Shown here: in pieces, positions 42,796 through 52,433 of the stretch | How positions within the stretch are numbered: position 1 is the stretch's first letter | Layout: every line of letters starts with the position of its first letter | Source of the DNA: Roseivirga sp. BDSF3-8 | Lineage (GTDB): Bacteria > Bacteroidota > Bacteroidia > Cytophagales > Cyclobacteriaceae | Length of the DNA stretch: 64,000 bases | NCBI RefSeq assembly: GCF_041449215.1 | Contig: NZ_JBGNFV010000001.1 | Location: forward strand, 2,455,001 to 2,519,000 | Direction: 5' to 3' | The notes under the pieces: generated by a model | The model's input: the letters and a program-made list of their open reading frames with translations, nothing else | Told to the model about the DNA's origin: nothing | Database searches by the model: none | Translations under genes and position numbers: made by a program

Positions 42796-42857
42796 GTTAG
42801 CTATTACCTCATCAGATCAAGACACTCCAACGCCTGTTAATTGAGAGATGCATAATC

Positions 42858-43442
42858 TTACCAGCCCTTTGGCTTATACAGAATGATTATCTGAATCATT
42901 ATACCCATCACTATTAAAAAAATGATTTCAGCCTGCGTGAATAAGTTAATAGTGTCTTTAGCCTCCTTGCTGATAAAAACCTGGCGCCTTCCTTCCTGTA
43001 ATTGTATCTTAGATAAGTCGTGTAAATGTTCGTCTATCTTTTCAATGATTTCAAGAATACTTTCTTTTGAAGCATCATCAGAATCTTCCATTTGTTCAAG
43101 TGACATCAATTTTTCCTGAAGTAAATTAAATGCAAACGTCTCTTTTTCAGTTAGCTTGGTTAGACTGTACTTTTCTATTAGAGCACGGAGCTTCTCGTTC
43201 TGTTTGCTGTTTTGGCTTTTCTGAGAGTCTTCTTCCAGGCATGTGTAAGCGATTTCTTTTTCCTGAATTATCCTGGATATATCAAATAAAATATCGCTGG
43301 CCACGATCCTGTCTTCATACATGGTCGTAACCGAGTAACTCAGGCGATTAAAGTTATCTCTATCAATCAGATTGGTCATAAGTACTATAAGAAAAACTAA
43401 TAAGATACTTACCGCCCATCTTATTTTAGTGAAAACCCTCAT
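42858..43442 (-). CDS. Orphan four-helix-bundle sensor fragment (chemoreceptor-type) with two membrane helices
   Basis: A 194-residue protein. Transmembrane helix 1 covers about residues 10-28, followed by a long helical region about 30-165 resembling the 4HB_MCP ligand-sensing domain of chemoreceptors. Transmembrane helix 2 covers about 168-186, and a short cytoplasmic tail (YKPKGW) follows. No HAMP, methyl-accepting or kinase domain follows. It lies on the same strand as CheB and CheB/CheR-type genes but 1.3 kb downstream of them. It may act as a sensor that pairs with another protein, or it may be a remnant. Confidence 0.65.
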   Translation of the reverse strand: MRVFTKIRWAVSILLVFLIVLMTNLIDRDNFNRLSYSVTTMYEDRIVASDILFDISRIIQEKEIAYTCLEEDSQKSQNSKQNEKLRALIEKYSLTKLTEKETFAFNLLQEKLMSLEQMEDSDDASKESILEIIEKIDEHLHDLSKIQLQEGRRQVFISKEAKDTINLFTQAEIIFLIVMGIMIQIIILYKPKGW

Positions 43443-44126
43443 AAGCCCAATTTTTTATATGACAATTTTTCTTTAAATGTTCTACAGATACGTACGTAAT
43501 AGAAAGCATTTAGTAAACCCAATTACATATTTATATTTTTTAAGCCACCGACAGTATGTTCAATAGTGTATTTTAAAATCCTGTAATTAAACCACAGACT
43601 TATATCATATACCCCCTTATTGTTCCTCTCTTACGCGAGTCCCTCCCTCAAGCAGACCACCAACTATTTATTATTCTTACCCTGTAATTCACTCATTGTC
43701 CCCCCCTGCTATGCGCCGCAAGCCGCGATTAATCGCCCTCTACCGGTACACACCATACCTCTCAACTCATAACTAAACACTCACCACTCAAAACTCTATG
43801 TACTCGTCAATTCAATCATTCTATCATTCCGTGGACTCCTGCTTTACCACGTCATTCAAGCTCTTCCTGTCATTGTAAATCATCAACTATTTTTGCACTT
43901 TTACCGTACCGAAAGAATCTATCAATCCCTTCTTCTCAAGAAAATCCGCATTATTTCCTCTTATTATTCTTCGCTTCTGCTTCGCTTATCCCACGCTTCT
44001 GCTTCGCTTCTCCTTCGCTATGAGTCTTACTTCAGTCTATCCTTCCTTCGCCCTGCCTTCGCTCCTTCTCCTTCAAGGTCCCTGAATTGAACTATTCCTA
44101 TATCCCCGCCATCAACATTGCCAAGC
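43443..44126. other. Gene-free, strongly strand-biased region
   Basis: From about 43,600 the plus strand is rich in C, T and A and poor in G. It has short repeated words such as TCATTC and ACTCA, plus a 16 bp direct repeat CGCTTCTGCTTCGCTT at 43,972-43,987 and 43,994-44,009. No credible gene. The words resemble those of the adjoining tandem repeats, so this may be decayed repeat. Confidence 0.6.
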
Positions 44127-44724
44127 CCCTCATAATTCACTCAATCAATCATTCAAAATTCACCCATTAAAAAAGGCACCCATCTTCCGACCAGCACCTC
44201 CGTCTATATTATTCTATAATTCAATTATTCTATTACTCAATAATTCACTCAATCAATCATTCAAAATTCCCCCATTAAAAAAGGCACCCATCTTCCGACC
44301 AGCACCTCCGTCTATATTATCCTATAATTCAATTATTCTATTACTCAATAATTCACTCAATCAATCATTCAAAATTCCCCCATTAAAAAAGGCACCCATC
44401 TTCCGACCAGCACCCCCGCCTATATTATTCTATGATTCAATTATTCTATTACTCAATAATTCGCTCAATCAATCATTCAAAATTCACCCATTAAAAAAGG
44501 CACCCATCTTCCGACCAGCACCTCCGTCTATATTATTCTATAATTCAATTATTCTATTACTCAATCATTCGCTCAATCAATCATTCAAAATTCACCCATT
44601 AAAAAAGGCACCCATCTTCCGACCAGCACCTCCGTCTATATTATTCTATAATTCAATTATTCTATTACTCAATAATTCACTCAATCACTCATTCAAAATT
44701 CACCCATTAAAAAGGCACCCATCT
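44127..44724. repeat. 108 bp tandem repeat array, about 5.5 units
   Basis: The word GGCACCCATCTT begins at 44,175, 44,283, 44,391, 44,499, 44,607 and 44,714, spacings of 108, 108, 108, 108 and 107 bp. Units differ by only a few substitutions. Each contains an AT-rich part with TCAATTATTCTATTACTCAA and a C-rich part with CCGACCAGCACCTCCG. The last unit ends 16 bp before the stop codon of the minus-strand CheB gene. No spacers and no dyad, so it is not CRISPR. Spans intergenic sequence only. Confidence 0.95.
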
Positions 44725-44740
44725 TACTCTTCCCCTTCAG

Positions 44741-45673
44741 TCAGGCCGTCTTTTTGGTGCTTGTCATGGCTTCCACATGCCTCCTCAGGTTTTCCGTATG
44801 GAAACTACTCTCTTTAGCCTTACTCAGGTAGTGTTTAGCCATTTGCTGACGCCCGGTCATTTTTTCCTTTTCGGCAAGATTATAAAGCATGTTAGTACGC
44901 TCCTGCATAAGTGTAATTACGTTCAGTAGCGAATACTCCACCGTATCTGGCGATTCTAGCGTGATGGCAGGCTCCTCCTGTGGTTCATTAACCTGGCTGG
45001 AAAAGTTTGCTACTGCCTCTACCTGTCGTACCAGTATTTCCGGAATCTTCCTGTTCCCCAGTATATCCACCGGCTCAAATATCAGCTTTTTCAGTACTTT
45101 ATTGATACTCGCTATCTCCTGGCTATGGCTCGCATATCCTTCTTTGATGGCGTTCAGCGGCATTTCAGGAAATTCCGCCTCTTCCGGGTGCTGGGCCATG
45201 GTCAGGCCACCGCAATCCTGTATCGCTTTCATTCCCAGCGTTCCGTCTGTCAGTAGCCCGCTCAGCAGTATCCCTATCGTTCTTTCCCTGTAAGCTACTG
45301 CCGCCGACCTGAAGAGTATGTTTACACTGGGCCTGGCGCTATTTTCTTTGGGAGCACTTACTGAGTATACGTGACCATCGTAGATAAAGAGGTGCTTATC
45401 CGGGACAGGAAGATAGAGACAGTGCGGCCTTATCACCGCCTTATCAGTCACCTGCACCACCTTCAGCTTTGTGAATTTTGACATGAGCTCCTGCAGTATG
45501 CTCTTATGGTCCGGGTGTATGTGCTGCACGAAAAATAAGCTGACTGGCCAGGATGCATCCACTTGTTTAAGCAGGCCTTTAAAGGCATTAAGCCCTCCCA
45601 TAGAGGCCCCTACCACAATGATCTTATGGTTTTCTGTGGCCCGATTACGCTCTTGGATTTGCTCAGTTGACAT
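44741..45673 (-). CDS. CheB-type protein-glutamate methylesterase without receiver domain
   Basis: A 310-residue protein. Residues about 18-200 form the CheB catalytic domain, with the serine in VVGASMGG near 25, the histidine in FFVQHI near 51, and the aspartate in LSGLLTDGTLG near 145. The remaining 100 residues are helical and unlike CheB. Stand-alone CheB domains demethylate receptor glutamates or act in non-chemotaxis signalling. There is no receiver domain, so activity must be controlled otherwise. It lies 96 bp downstream of the CheB-CheR hybrid kinase gene on the same strand and is probably co-transcribed. Confidence 0.85.
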   Translation of the reverse strand: MSTEQIQERNRATENHKIIVVGASMGGLNAFKGLLKQVDASWPVSLFFVQHIHPDHKSILQELMSKFTKLKVVQVTDKAVIRPHCLYLPVPDKHLFIYDGHVYSVSAPKENSARPSVNILFRSAAVAYRERTIGILLSGLLTDGTLGMKAIQDCGGLTMAQHPEEAEFPEMPLNAIKEGYASHSQEIASINKVLKKLIFEPVDILGNRKIPEILVRQVEAVANFSSQVNEPQEEPAITLESPDTVEYSLLNVITLMQERTNMLYNLAEKEKMTGRQQMAKHYLSKAKESSFHTENLRRHVEAMTSTKKTA

Positions 45674-45769
45674 AGAATGTATGTTTGTGCTTTTGGCCTA
45701 ATAAGGCTCAGGGGAGCCGGCACCCTCTTTATAATGTAAGGGGGACCCTCTGCTATACCCATGCCTTTA

Positions 45770-48700
45770 CTACTTCTTTTTGTGAAAAGCGGTCAATTTA
45801 TTATAAAGGTCTTCGGGGGCATAAGGTTTAGTAAGTATGTCCGTAAAGTTTCCTTTATCCAGCAAGGTTACCCGGTCCTGTGAGTCAGCCGTAAGAGCTA
45901 TTATAGGCAGGTCAGCATATTTACCCCCCATTTCCCTTACTGCCTCGGCACATTCATAGCCATCCATCACCGGCATGCGTACATCCAGCAGTACCACATC
46001 ATAGTCCTTATTGCGGATCATCTCCAGGGCTATCTTTCCATTTTCAGCCTCATCTGCCTCCACGCCCCAGAACTTCTTCATAAATTGGATAAGTACCATG
46101 CGGTTTATCTCCATGTCCTCCACCACCAGTATAGACATGTTCTGGCCTTCTAGTGAGGGCGTATCGGCAGGTTCATCCAACGCCCCTTGGGTTTTGTCTT
46201 CCAGTTCCAGCGGCACGGTAAAGAAAAACTCCGAGCCCTTACCCGGCTCGCTTTTCAGGTGGATAGTGCTATCCATCATCGATAGCAGCTTTTTAGTGAT
46301 AGTCAGGCCCAGACCAGTCCCTTTTACCTTCTTACCTGGTGTAGATACACGGCTGAATTTTTCGAATACCTCTGATTGTAACTCTTTGGGTATCCCGATA
46401 CCCGTATCCACGACCCGGAATAGCAGATAAACGCGTTCCTTTTCTTTCTTCTTCAGGCTTATGACTACCTCTACGCGGCCCTCATTGGTAAACTTTACTG
46501 CATTGCTCACCAGGTTGTTTAGCACCTGGGCCAGCTTCATTTGGTCGCCCCGGACTATGTCCGGCACATCTTCACCTACATCCGTGGTTATCGTATTTCC
46601 TAGCTCTTTTGCCACCGGCAAGTGTGCCTGTTCCAGGCTCTCTACCAGTTGTCTTAGAGAAAAAGGCCCCACCTCCAGCTTCGCTTTACCTGCTTCTATC
46701 TGGCTGTAGTCCAGGATGTCATTTATCAGGTGCATCAGACTTTCCGATGAAAATTTCAGTGCCCTCAGGTTCTCCTCCTGTTCCGGCCTGGGCTCTTCCT
46801 TAAGCAATATACCCGACAGCCCCAGTATAGCATGTAGCGGAGACCTTATCTCGTGACTCATCGTGGCCAAAAACTCCTCTTTCGCCCGGATAGCAGAGAG
46901 TGCTTTTTCCCTCGCCTCTATCAGGTCCAGTTGTGTATTTTTTAGCTCCGTTATATCCTCTATGATTCCGTGCCATTTGCGGTACATAGTAGAGTCCCGC
47001 TCCTTTTCCGGTTGTGAAACCACCTTTATCCAGCGTATATCTTTGGTTTCCCTCCTTACCACACGGCCCTCCCAGCTAAAGGAGGTCTGGCTTTTTTCGC
47101 TTTCCCGGATAGTATCTTTTAGCGATTGTACATCCTCTTCATGCAGCCTGTTCCAGAATTTTTGTGAATCTTTTAATATTTCCTCCGCGGTTGTCTCAAA
47201 TATCCAGTTAATAGAGGGGCTCAGATAAGTGAATTTACTTTTAGCGTGATCCACATCATGTGCCTCATATTCATAAATTACTTCAGGCACATTTTCCGTT
47301 ATTCGCTGTAGTTGCTTGTCTTTGCTTCGTATCCGGTTCTCATTATTTTGCCTTTCCAGCTCTGCCCCCGCCCGCAAGGTTAATATCCGTAGTATATGGT
47401 CGTAGTGAAAGGGAGAGGTAAACGGCTTGTCATCTATCATTACCAGGATAGCCAGTATTTCACCCGTAAGCGGGCTGTTTATAGGCACACCCATATAGCT
47501 TTGGGCGTTCCATCGCTGTAGTTTAGGGTCCTCCGGAAATTTTTCCCTCACCCCATCTATATACTTACCATGTTCATTGATGGAGACACGTTCACACGGT
47601 GAGGCAGGTAATGCATACGTAAAGTTCTGGGCCAGTTTACCATTCACCCGAAGTGCTTTCGTTGTTATATCATTATTTTTTTTGTCCATGATGCCCACGT
47701 AGGCATACTTCACTTTAAAAATATGGCATAGCTGACTCGTCAGGTCTTTAAAGAATTCATCCCCGGTCAGGTTCGCACTTCGCTGCAATACCTCCCTTAC
47801 CTGTATGTCCATCTGTACTCGCCCCGTCACATCATGGCATACCATTGCGCCCCCTATGATTTTACCCATCGGGTCCTTTACAGGGGCTATCCTGATGTCA
47901 TAGTAATGTTCTTCACCATTAATCAGGCGTAAGGCTTTGCTTTCAATTAATATCTTTTTACCCTCAAACGCCTCCCTGAATAAGCCTGTCGTCTTTGTGG
48001 ACGGGTCCGGAAAGTGTTCCAAAAATTGCCGGGCATTGTCATTAGATCTAATAGAGTGGTTGATGGTGGCTTCTACCAGAAGTTTGAATGAAGCGTTTGC
48101 GATCAGGATATTATAGTCAGGGTCTATCGCCAGTATGCTCTCATTGTTCTCTTTTGCTATACTTTTTGTAATACTATCCTGGCGCTCAAGCATCTGTCGG
48201 CTTTTTATCTGCTTGGTTATATTAATGGCCACTGTTCGTATGCCTATTACATTTCCGTTTTCAAATACAGGATTTGAGGTAGTGTCCCAATAGGAGTCGT
48301 TTGAGTGAAATGTCTGCCTATTCGTCTTACCCCTTTCCATTACCTCACGCTTGAACTGAATGATTTCTGCATTCTCTTCAATCAGCGACTGGTCAGTCTG
48401 CCCGATTACTTCCACGTTCGCAAACTTTGTAGACTTATTATGAATCCACTCATAGCGTAGGTCCTTATCCTGATAGGCAATAAATATGTCAGAATTTTGA
48501 AGAGCTACCTCAAAGCGTTCTTTTATGGTCTCCAGTTCCTGTTTTGCTTCAGACAGGGCGGCTTCTTTTTCTATCAGAGTTTCATTCGTCAGGCCTAGCT
48601 CTGTATTAGCCGTTTGAAGCTCCTCATTGGCTGATTGTAATTCCTCATTACTTGTTTCCAGCTCTTCGTTTGAAGACTTCAGTTCTTCGTTTGTAGACTG

Positions 48701-50713
48701 CAGTTCTTCATTCAGTGACTGCAGCTCCTCGTTACTCGTTTCCAGCTCTTCTGTAAAAGTCTGCAGGTGCTCCTTCGTCGCCTCAAGTTCCTGCTCCAGT
48801 TCGATCACCCGGATAGCATTGATGTTTTCATCCTGCTCTACCTTATCCAGTGAGAAAGGATAGCGTGCTTCCTGGTCTATCTCTTCAAAGATCACCATAA
48901 AGTAGTCCTTCTCATTTTTAGGGTAAATCAGGGGCTTGGCAGTAAGTCTCACCAGGATCTCACCCTGCATCGCCTGAAAACGGAAAACCTTCGTTTTTTT
49001 CGTTTTTTTATCCCGTTTCGATTTGTTGTAAACAGCCCTTAGTTCTATATGCAGGTCTTTTTGGATGACCTTAAGCGCATTGGCATTCAACGCCCCTTCG
49101 CTCAGGTCCACGTAAGGCTGCATTTTGCCCTTTATATAGACCACCTCCATAGATTCATCGAGTATGATGTAAGGGTGTTCGTAGGTATGAATCAGCGTTT
49201 GCTGAGCGATCTCCTCCAGAGACATCTCATGATTTGCCTTAGTGCTCCGGCTTTCCTTTCGCTTACCCGCCTTTTTGAATGCATTAAGGCTTAAGGTATT
49301 GATCTGCACATCCGATTTCTTACGGAAGATCTTCTGTTTCTTTTCTTCTACACCAAAAAGGTTTGTAAGCTGAGATATGCTTTCCGATTTTCCCAGCAGC
49401 AGCAGGCCCTTTTCATTAAGCGCATAGTGAAATAAAGACATTACTTCACGCTGCAACTCATCCTTAAAGTAGATCAGTAAATTGCGGCAGGTGATCAGGT
49501 CCAGGCGTACAAAGGGCGGGTCTACCGTGATGTCATGTTTAGAGAACAGCACCATCTGCCTTATCCGCTTTTTCACCTCATATTTACCACTATCAAGGTT
49601 AAAGTACCTTTCGAGCAGCTCCTGGCTAAAGTTGGCTACCTGGTTCTTATCAAAGATGCCTCGCCTGCCGAAGGCAAGGGCATGCTCGTCTATGTCTGTC
49701 GCAAAAATCTGGACCTTTTTACCATGTAAGTCATCGCCCAATAGCTCGTGCAGCATGATAGCTACGCTATATGCCTCTTCTCCGGTAGCGCAACCTACCG
49801 ACCATATTCTCACATTAGCCTCCGCAGGCTTTTGATCAAGCGCCTTTTTAAGATACTTTTCCAGGTCATCAAACGCTTCCCGGTCACGGTAAAACTCTGT
49901 TACCCCGATTAATACCGTCTCATATAACAAATCCAGTTCCGCCGGATTTTTCCGTATATACATGAGGTACTTTTCGATATCGGGTATTGCCAGTGCATCC
50001 AGGCGCTTCAAGATACGGCGGTTTATAGTACTGCTCTTATATCTTTCAAAATCTGTCCCCGTCTTGTTTGCCAGTAGCCTCAGTATACTTTTAAGGTTCT
50101 GGTCTTTTTCCTCATCCCCGTTTTGGGTTACAGTTTTATAATTGGTTACATACTTATGTATTTCATTCCCTATTCCCTTCGCATCGGTCACTACATCCAC
50201 ATAGCCAGCATCATTGGCACTGGAAGGCATCTGGCCATAAGCGGCTTCTTCCGGGTTCTGTATGATGGTATATCCGCCGCTTTCCTTTATGTGTTTAAAC
50301 CCCTCAGTACCGTCTCTGCCCGTTCCGCTTAGCAATACACCTAATCCCCTTTTTCCCGCAGTCACCGCAATGGAATGAAACAGCCTGTTTATTGAAGGGC
50401 GGGGTTGCCGCGGTTCGTGTTCATTCGTAAGGCACAGCGTGTTACCTACCACTGATATTTCGCGATCAGAAGGGCAAACAAATATTTTACCTCCTTCCAG
50501 TGGCTGATCATTCTCCGCCTTAACTATTGGCCATTTAGCATGTGATTGCAGCAGGTGAACCATTTTGCTTTCATAATCCGGGCTTAAGTGCTGCGCTATT
50601 ACAATAGCAATATTATCCCTTTTAACGGGTAAGCCGGACACTAGCTTCTCCAGGGCCTTTAAGCCCCCGGCAGATGCGCCAATGCCGACAATAAATGGTT
50701 CATTATTTTCCAT
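45770..50713 (-). CDS. CheB-CheR-PAS-GAF-PAS hybrid histidine kinase with receiver
   Basis: A 1647-residue signalling protein. CheB methylesterase domain, about residues 5-190 (GIGASAGG, IAQHLSP, LSGTGRDGT). CheR methyltransferase domain, about 205-475 (SVGCATGEEAYS near 310, FDKNQV, TCRNLLIYF). A long coiled coil, about 660-750, is built from near-repeats of [ST]NEELQS. Then PAS, PAS, GAF (about 1010-1150) and PAS (about 1165-1275). HisKA has His1287 in MSHEIRSP, then HATPase_c (DTGIGIP, KGTGLGLTI) and a C-terminal receiver with Asp1577 in VLLDVRMPVMDG. No transmembrane segment. It joins adaptation-type methylation chemistry to a phosphorelay. Confidence 0.93.
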   Translation of the reverse strand: MENNEPFIVGIGASAGGLKALEKLVSGLPVKRDNIAIVIAQHLSPDYESKMVHLLQSHAKWPIVKAENDQPLEGGKIFVCPSDREISVVGNTLCLTNEHEPRQPRPSINRLFHSIAVTAGKRGLGVLLSGTGRDGTEGFKHIKESGGYTIIQNPEEAAYGQMPSSANDAGYVDVVTDAKGIGNEIHKYVTNYKTVTQNGDEEKDQNLKSILRLLANKTGTDFERYKSSTINRRILKRLDALAIPDIEKYLMYIRKNPAELDLLYETVLIGVTEFYRDREAFDDLEKYLKKALDQKPAEANVRIWSVGCATGEEAYSVAIMLHELLGDDLHGKKVQIFATDIDEHALAFGRRGIFDKNQVANFSQELLERYFNLDSGKYEVKKRIRQMVLFSKHDITVDPPFVRLDLITCRNLLIYFKDELQREVMSLFHYALNEKGLLLLGKSESISQLTNLFGVEEKKQKIFRKKSDVQINTLSLNAFKKAGKRKESRSTKANHEMSLEEIAQQTLIHTYEHPYIILDESMEVVYIKGKMQPYVDLSEGALNANALKVIQKDLHIELRAVYNKSKRDKKTKKTKVFRFQAMQGEILVRLTAKPLIYPKNEKDYFMVIFEEIDQEARYPFSLDKVEQDENINAIRVIELEQELEATKEHLQTFTEELETSNEELQSLNEELQSTNEELKSSNEELETSNEELQSANEELQTANTELGLTNETLIEKEAALSEAKQELETIKERFEVALQNSDIFIAYQDKDLRYEWIHNKSTKFANVEVIGQTDQSLIEENAEIIQFKREVMERGKTNRQTFHSNDSYWDTTSNPVFENGNVIGIRTVAINITKQIKSRQMLERQDSITKSIAKENNESILAIDPDYNILIANASFKLLVEATINHSIRSNDNARQFLEHFPDPSTKTTGLFREAFEGKKILIESKALRLINGEEHYYDIRIAPVKDPMGKIIGGAMVCHDVTGRVQMDIQVREVLQRSANLTGDEFFKDLTSQLCHIFKVKYAYVGIMDKKNNDITTKALRVNGKLAQNFTYALPASPCERVSINEHGKYIDGVREKFPEDPKLQRWNAQSYMGVPINSPLTGEILAILVMIDDKPFTSPFHYDHILRILTLRAGAELERQNNENRIRSKDKQLQRITENVPEVIYEYEAHDVDHAKSKFTYLSPSINWIFETTAEEILKDSQKFWNRLHEEDVQSLKDTIRESEKSQTSFSWEGRVVRRETKDIRWIKVVSQPEKERDSTMYRKWHGIIEDITELKNTQLDLIEAREKALSAIRAKEEFLATMSHEIRSPLHAILGLSGILLKEEPRPEQEENLRALKFSSESLMHLINDILDYSQIEAGKAKLEVGPFSLRQLVESLEQAHLPVAKELGNTITTDVGEDVPDIVRGDQMKLAQVLNNLVSNAVKFTNEGRVEVVISLKKKEKERVYLLFRVVDTGIGIPKELQSEVFEKFSRVSTPGKKVKGTGLGLTITKKLLSMMDSTIHLKSEPGKGSEFFFTVPLELEDKTQGALDEPADTPSLEGQNMSILVVEDMEINRMVLIQFMKKFWGVEADEAENGKIALEMIRNKDYDVVLLDVRMPVMDGYECAEAVREMGGKYADLPIIALTADSQDRVTLLDKGNFTDILTKPYAPEDLYNKLTAFHKKK

Positions 50714-50817
50714 GGAAAAAACTTGTCAAATTTTTATTCTAAGGTAGTGTAAAGATAAATAATGCATAAAGGAAAGTAAACAAGGCTCAGTTTACCTTAC
50801 ATTTGCACTAAGTATGC

Positions 50818-52380
50818 TTATGGGCCTGAGCGCGGCTTCTTGCCATTTTGTATGCTTATAAATGCTATGAGGCTGCCAGAGGTAGCCATGCCTGCTGATA
50901 TAAGCATGATCGTGGAAAACGTACGGGCAAATGCGCTGCTTACCTCCAGGCGGATCTTACTGGCCAGATCCTCATTAATGCCTTCTGGTACCCTGGCTTC
51001 TGCCAGTTCAGAAGCCTCCCCCTTCATTGCCATCATCAGGGAGTCGCTCAGAGCAAGAGGCTGTAACCGGGCCATCAGTATATTCTCAAATTGAACCAGC
51101 GCCAGTGCCCCCAGTATCGAGATGGCCAGTACCCCAGCCGTGCGACTAACCGCATTATTTACCCCTGAGGCAGCACCGGCTACGGCATCATCAGCTGCTG
51201 TCATCACCGTAGTGGTAAGCGGGGCCACCGTCAGTCCCATGCCCGTACCCATAAGTACTACAGGCCCGAAAAAGTGAGTCCAGTAGGCCTCCGGTCCTTT
51301 GGTAAGGCCCGCAAAGGACAGCCATACATATCCTGCCCCTGCTACCAGCGGACCCAGGGTCAGGAATATACGAGGCCCCGTGCGGTCCGTATGCCCGCCC
51401 GCCCATCGGGAAGTAAAAGCAATGCATAAGGCAAAAGGAAGAATCGCCAGCCCGGCCATCTTTTCAGGATATCCCTGTACCTGGATCAGGTTCAGCGGCA
51501 GGAAGAACATCACTACGCTTAAGGCACCGTATACACAAAAGGTGAGTACATTGGCGCCATTAAATGTCCTGCTCTTAAATAAGGAGGGAGGCACCATGGG
51601 ATGGGGACAGAGTAGCTCCTGCCTGATAAATAAGACTAAGCCAGTTAGGCCTGTAGCCAGAGCCCCGATTATCCAAAGGCTTTCCCATCCACGTTGCGGT
51701 GCTTCTATAAATGAATAGGTTAGTCCGCATAACCCCAGAGTTGCCATAAGGCTCCCTTTTATATCCGGGGCTTTTGCATTCGGATCAGATGTTTCCGGTA
51801 TTTTTTTCCAGAGAATGAAAGCGGCCAGTATGCCCAGGGGTACGTTTATGAAAAAAATCGCCCGCCACAGGCCTGCCCCTGCCAGCCATCCGCCTAGCAC
51901 CGGGCCCGCTACTGTGGTAAGCGCACTGAACATGGACCAGGTCCCGTATGCCTGCCCTCGCCGCTCCCTTTGAATTACCGCAGAAATGATAGACAGGCTG
52001 CCAGGCACCATCAGAGCCGCACCTACCCCCTGTATGCCTCTCGTTATTATCAGGAAAGTAGCATCCGGAGCCAGGCCACACAAAATCGAGGCGATCACAA
52101 AGGTAATTATGCCGGCTATCAGGATTTTCTTTCGACCAAGAAGGTCACCCATAGCCCCACCTGCGAGAAGCAGAGAAGATAAAAATAAGGCATAGGCATT
52201 CACAATCCATAGCAATTCCTTACCACCCACGTTCAGCTCACGCTGCAGAGAGGGAAGGGCCACATTAAGGGCTGAATAATCGATAAAAGCCATGCTTGAA
52301 GCCAGAATAGTGGCTATCAGCACATACTTTTCCTCCTCCCGGCTAACAGGCCTGTGGCCGGAAGTGGGGGAATTGCTCAT
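50818..52380 (-). CDS. MFS drug exporter, DHA2 (EmrB/QacA) type
   Basis: A 520-residue membrane protein with about 14 helices. It has the DHA2 motif A-like GDLLGRKKILI near residue 85, an N-terminal FIDYSALNVALPSLQREL segment in helix 1, and motif C-like GPVLGGWLAG near 160. It probably exports drugs or metabolites by proton antiport. There is no adjacent membrane-fusion partner or regulator; the radical SAM gene follows divergently in function but on the same strand. Substrate unknown. Confidence 0.88.
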   Translation of the reverse strand: MSNSPTSGHRPVSREEEKYVLIATILASSMAFIDYSALNVALPSLQRELNVGGKELLWIVNAYALFLSSLLLAGGAMGDLLGRKKILIAGIITFVIASILCGLAPDATFLIITRGIQGVGAALMVPGSLSIISAVIQRERRGQAYGTWSMFSALTTVAGPVLGGWLAGAGLWRAIFFINVPLGILAAFILWKKIPETSDPNAKAPDIKGSLMATLGLCGLTYSFIEAPQRGWESLWIIGALATGLTGLVLFIRQELLCPHPMVPPSLFKSRTFNGANVLTFCVYGALSVVMFFLPLNLIQVQGYPEKMAGLAILPFALCIAFTSRWAGGHTDRTGPRIFLTLGPLVAGAGYVWLSFAGLTKGPEAYWTHFFGPVVLMGTGMGLTVAPLTTTVMTAADDAVAGAASGVNNAVSRTAGVLAISILGALALVQFENILMARLQPLALSDSLMMAMKGEASELAEARVPEGINEDLASKIRLEVSSAFARTFSTIMLISAGMATSGSLIAFISIQNGKKPRSGP

Positions 52381-52433
52381 GATACAGGGTTGAGTAAAGA
52401 CTTAAGTTCGCCTTTTAATCGCGAATACCAAGA

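Noticed and set aside
43893-44090. 65-codon plus-strand frame
   Set aside because: It is Ser/Leu-rich because it reads through low-complexity CTTCGCTTCTG repeats; there is no start signal or homology.
44127-44724. CRISPR array
   Set aside because: The units are tandem with no unique spacers, the period is 108 bp, and there is no dyad in the repeat.
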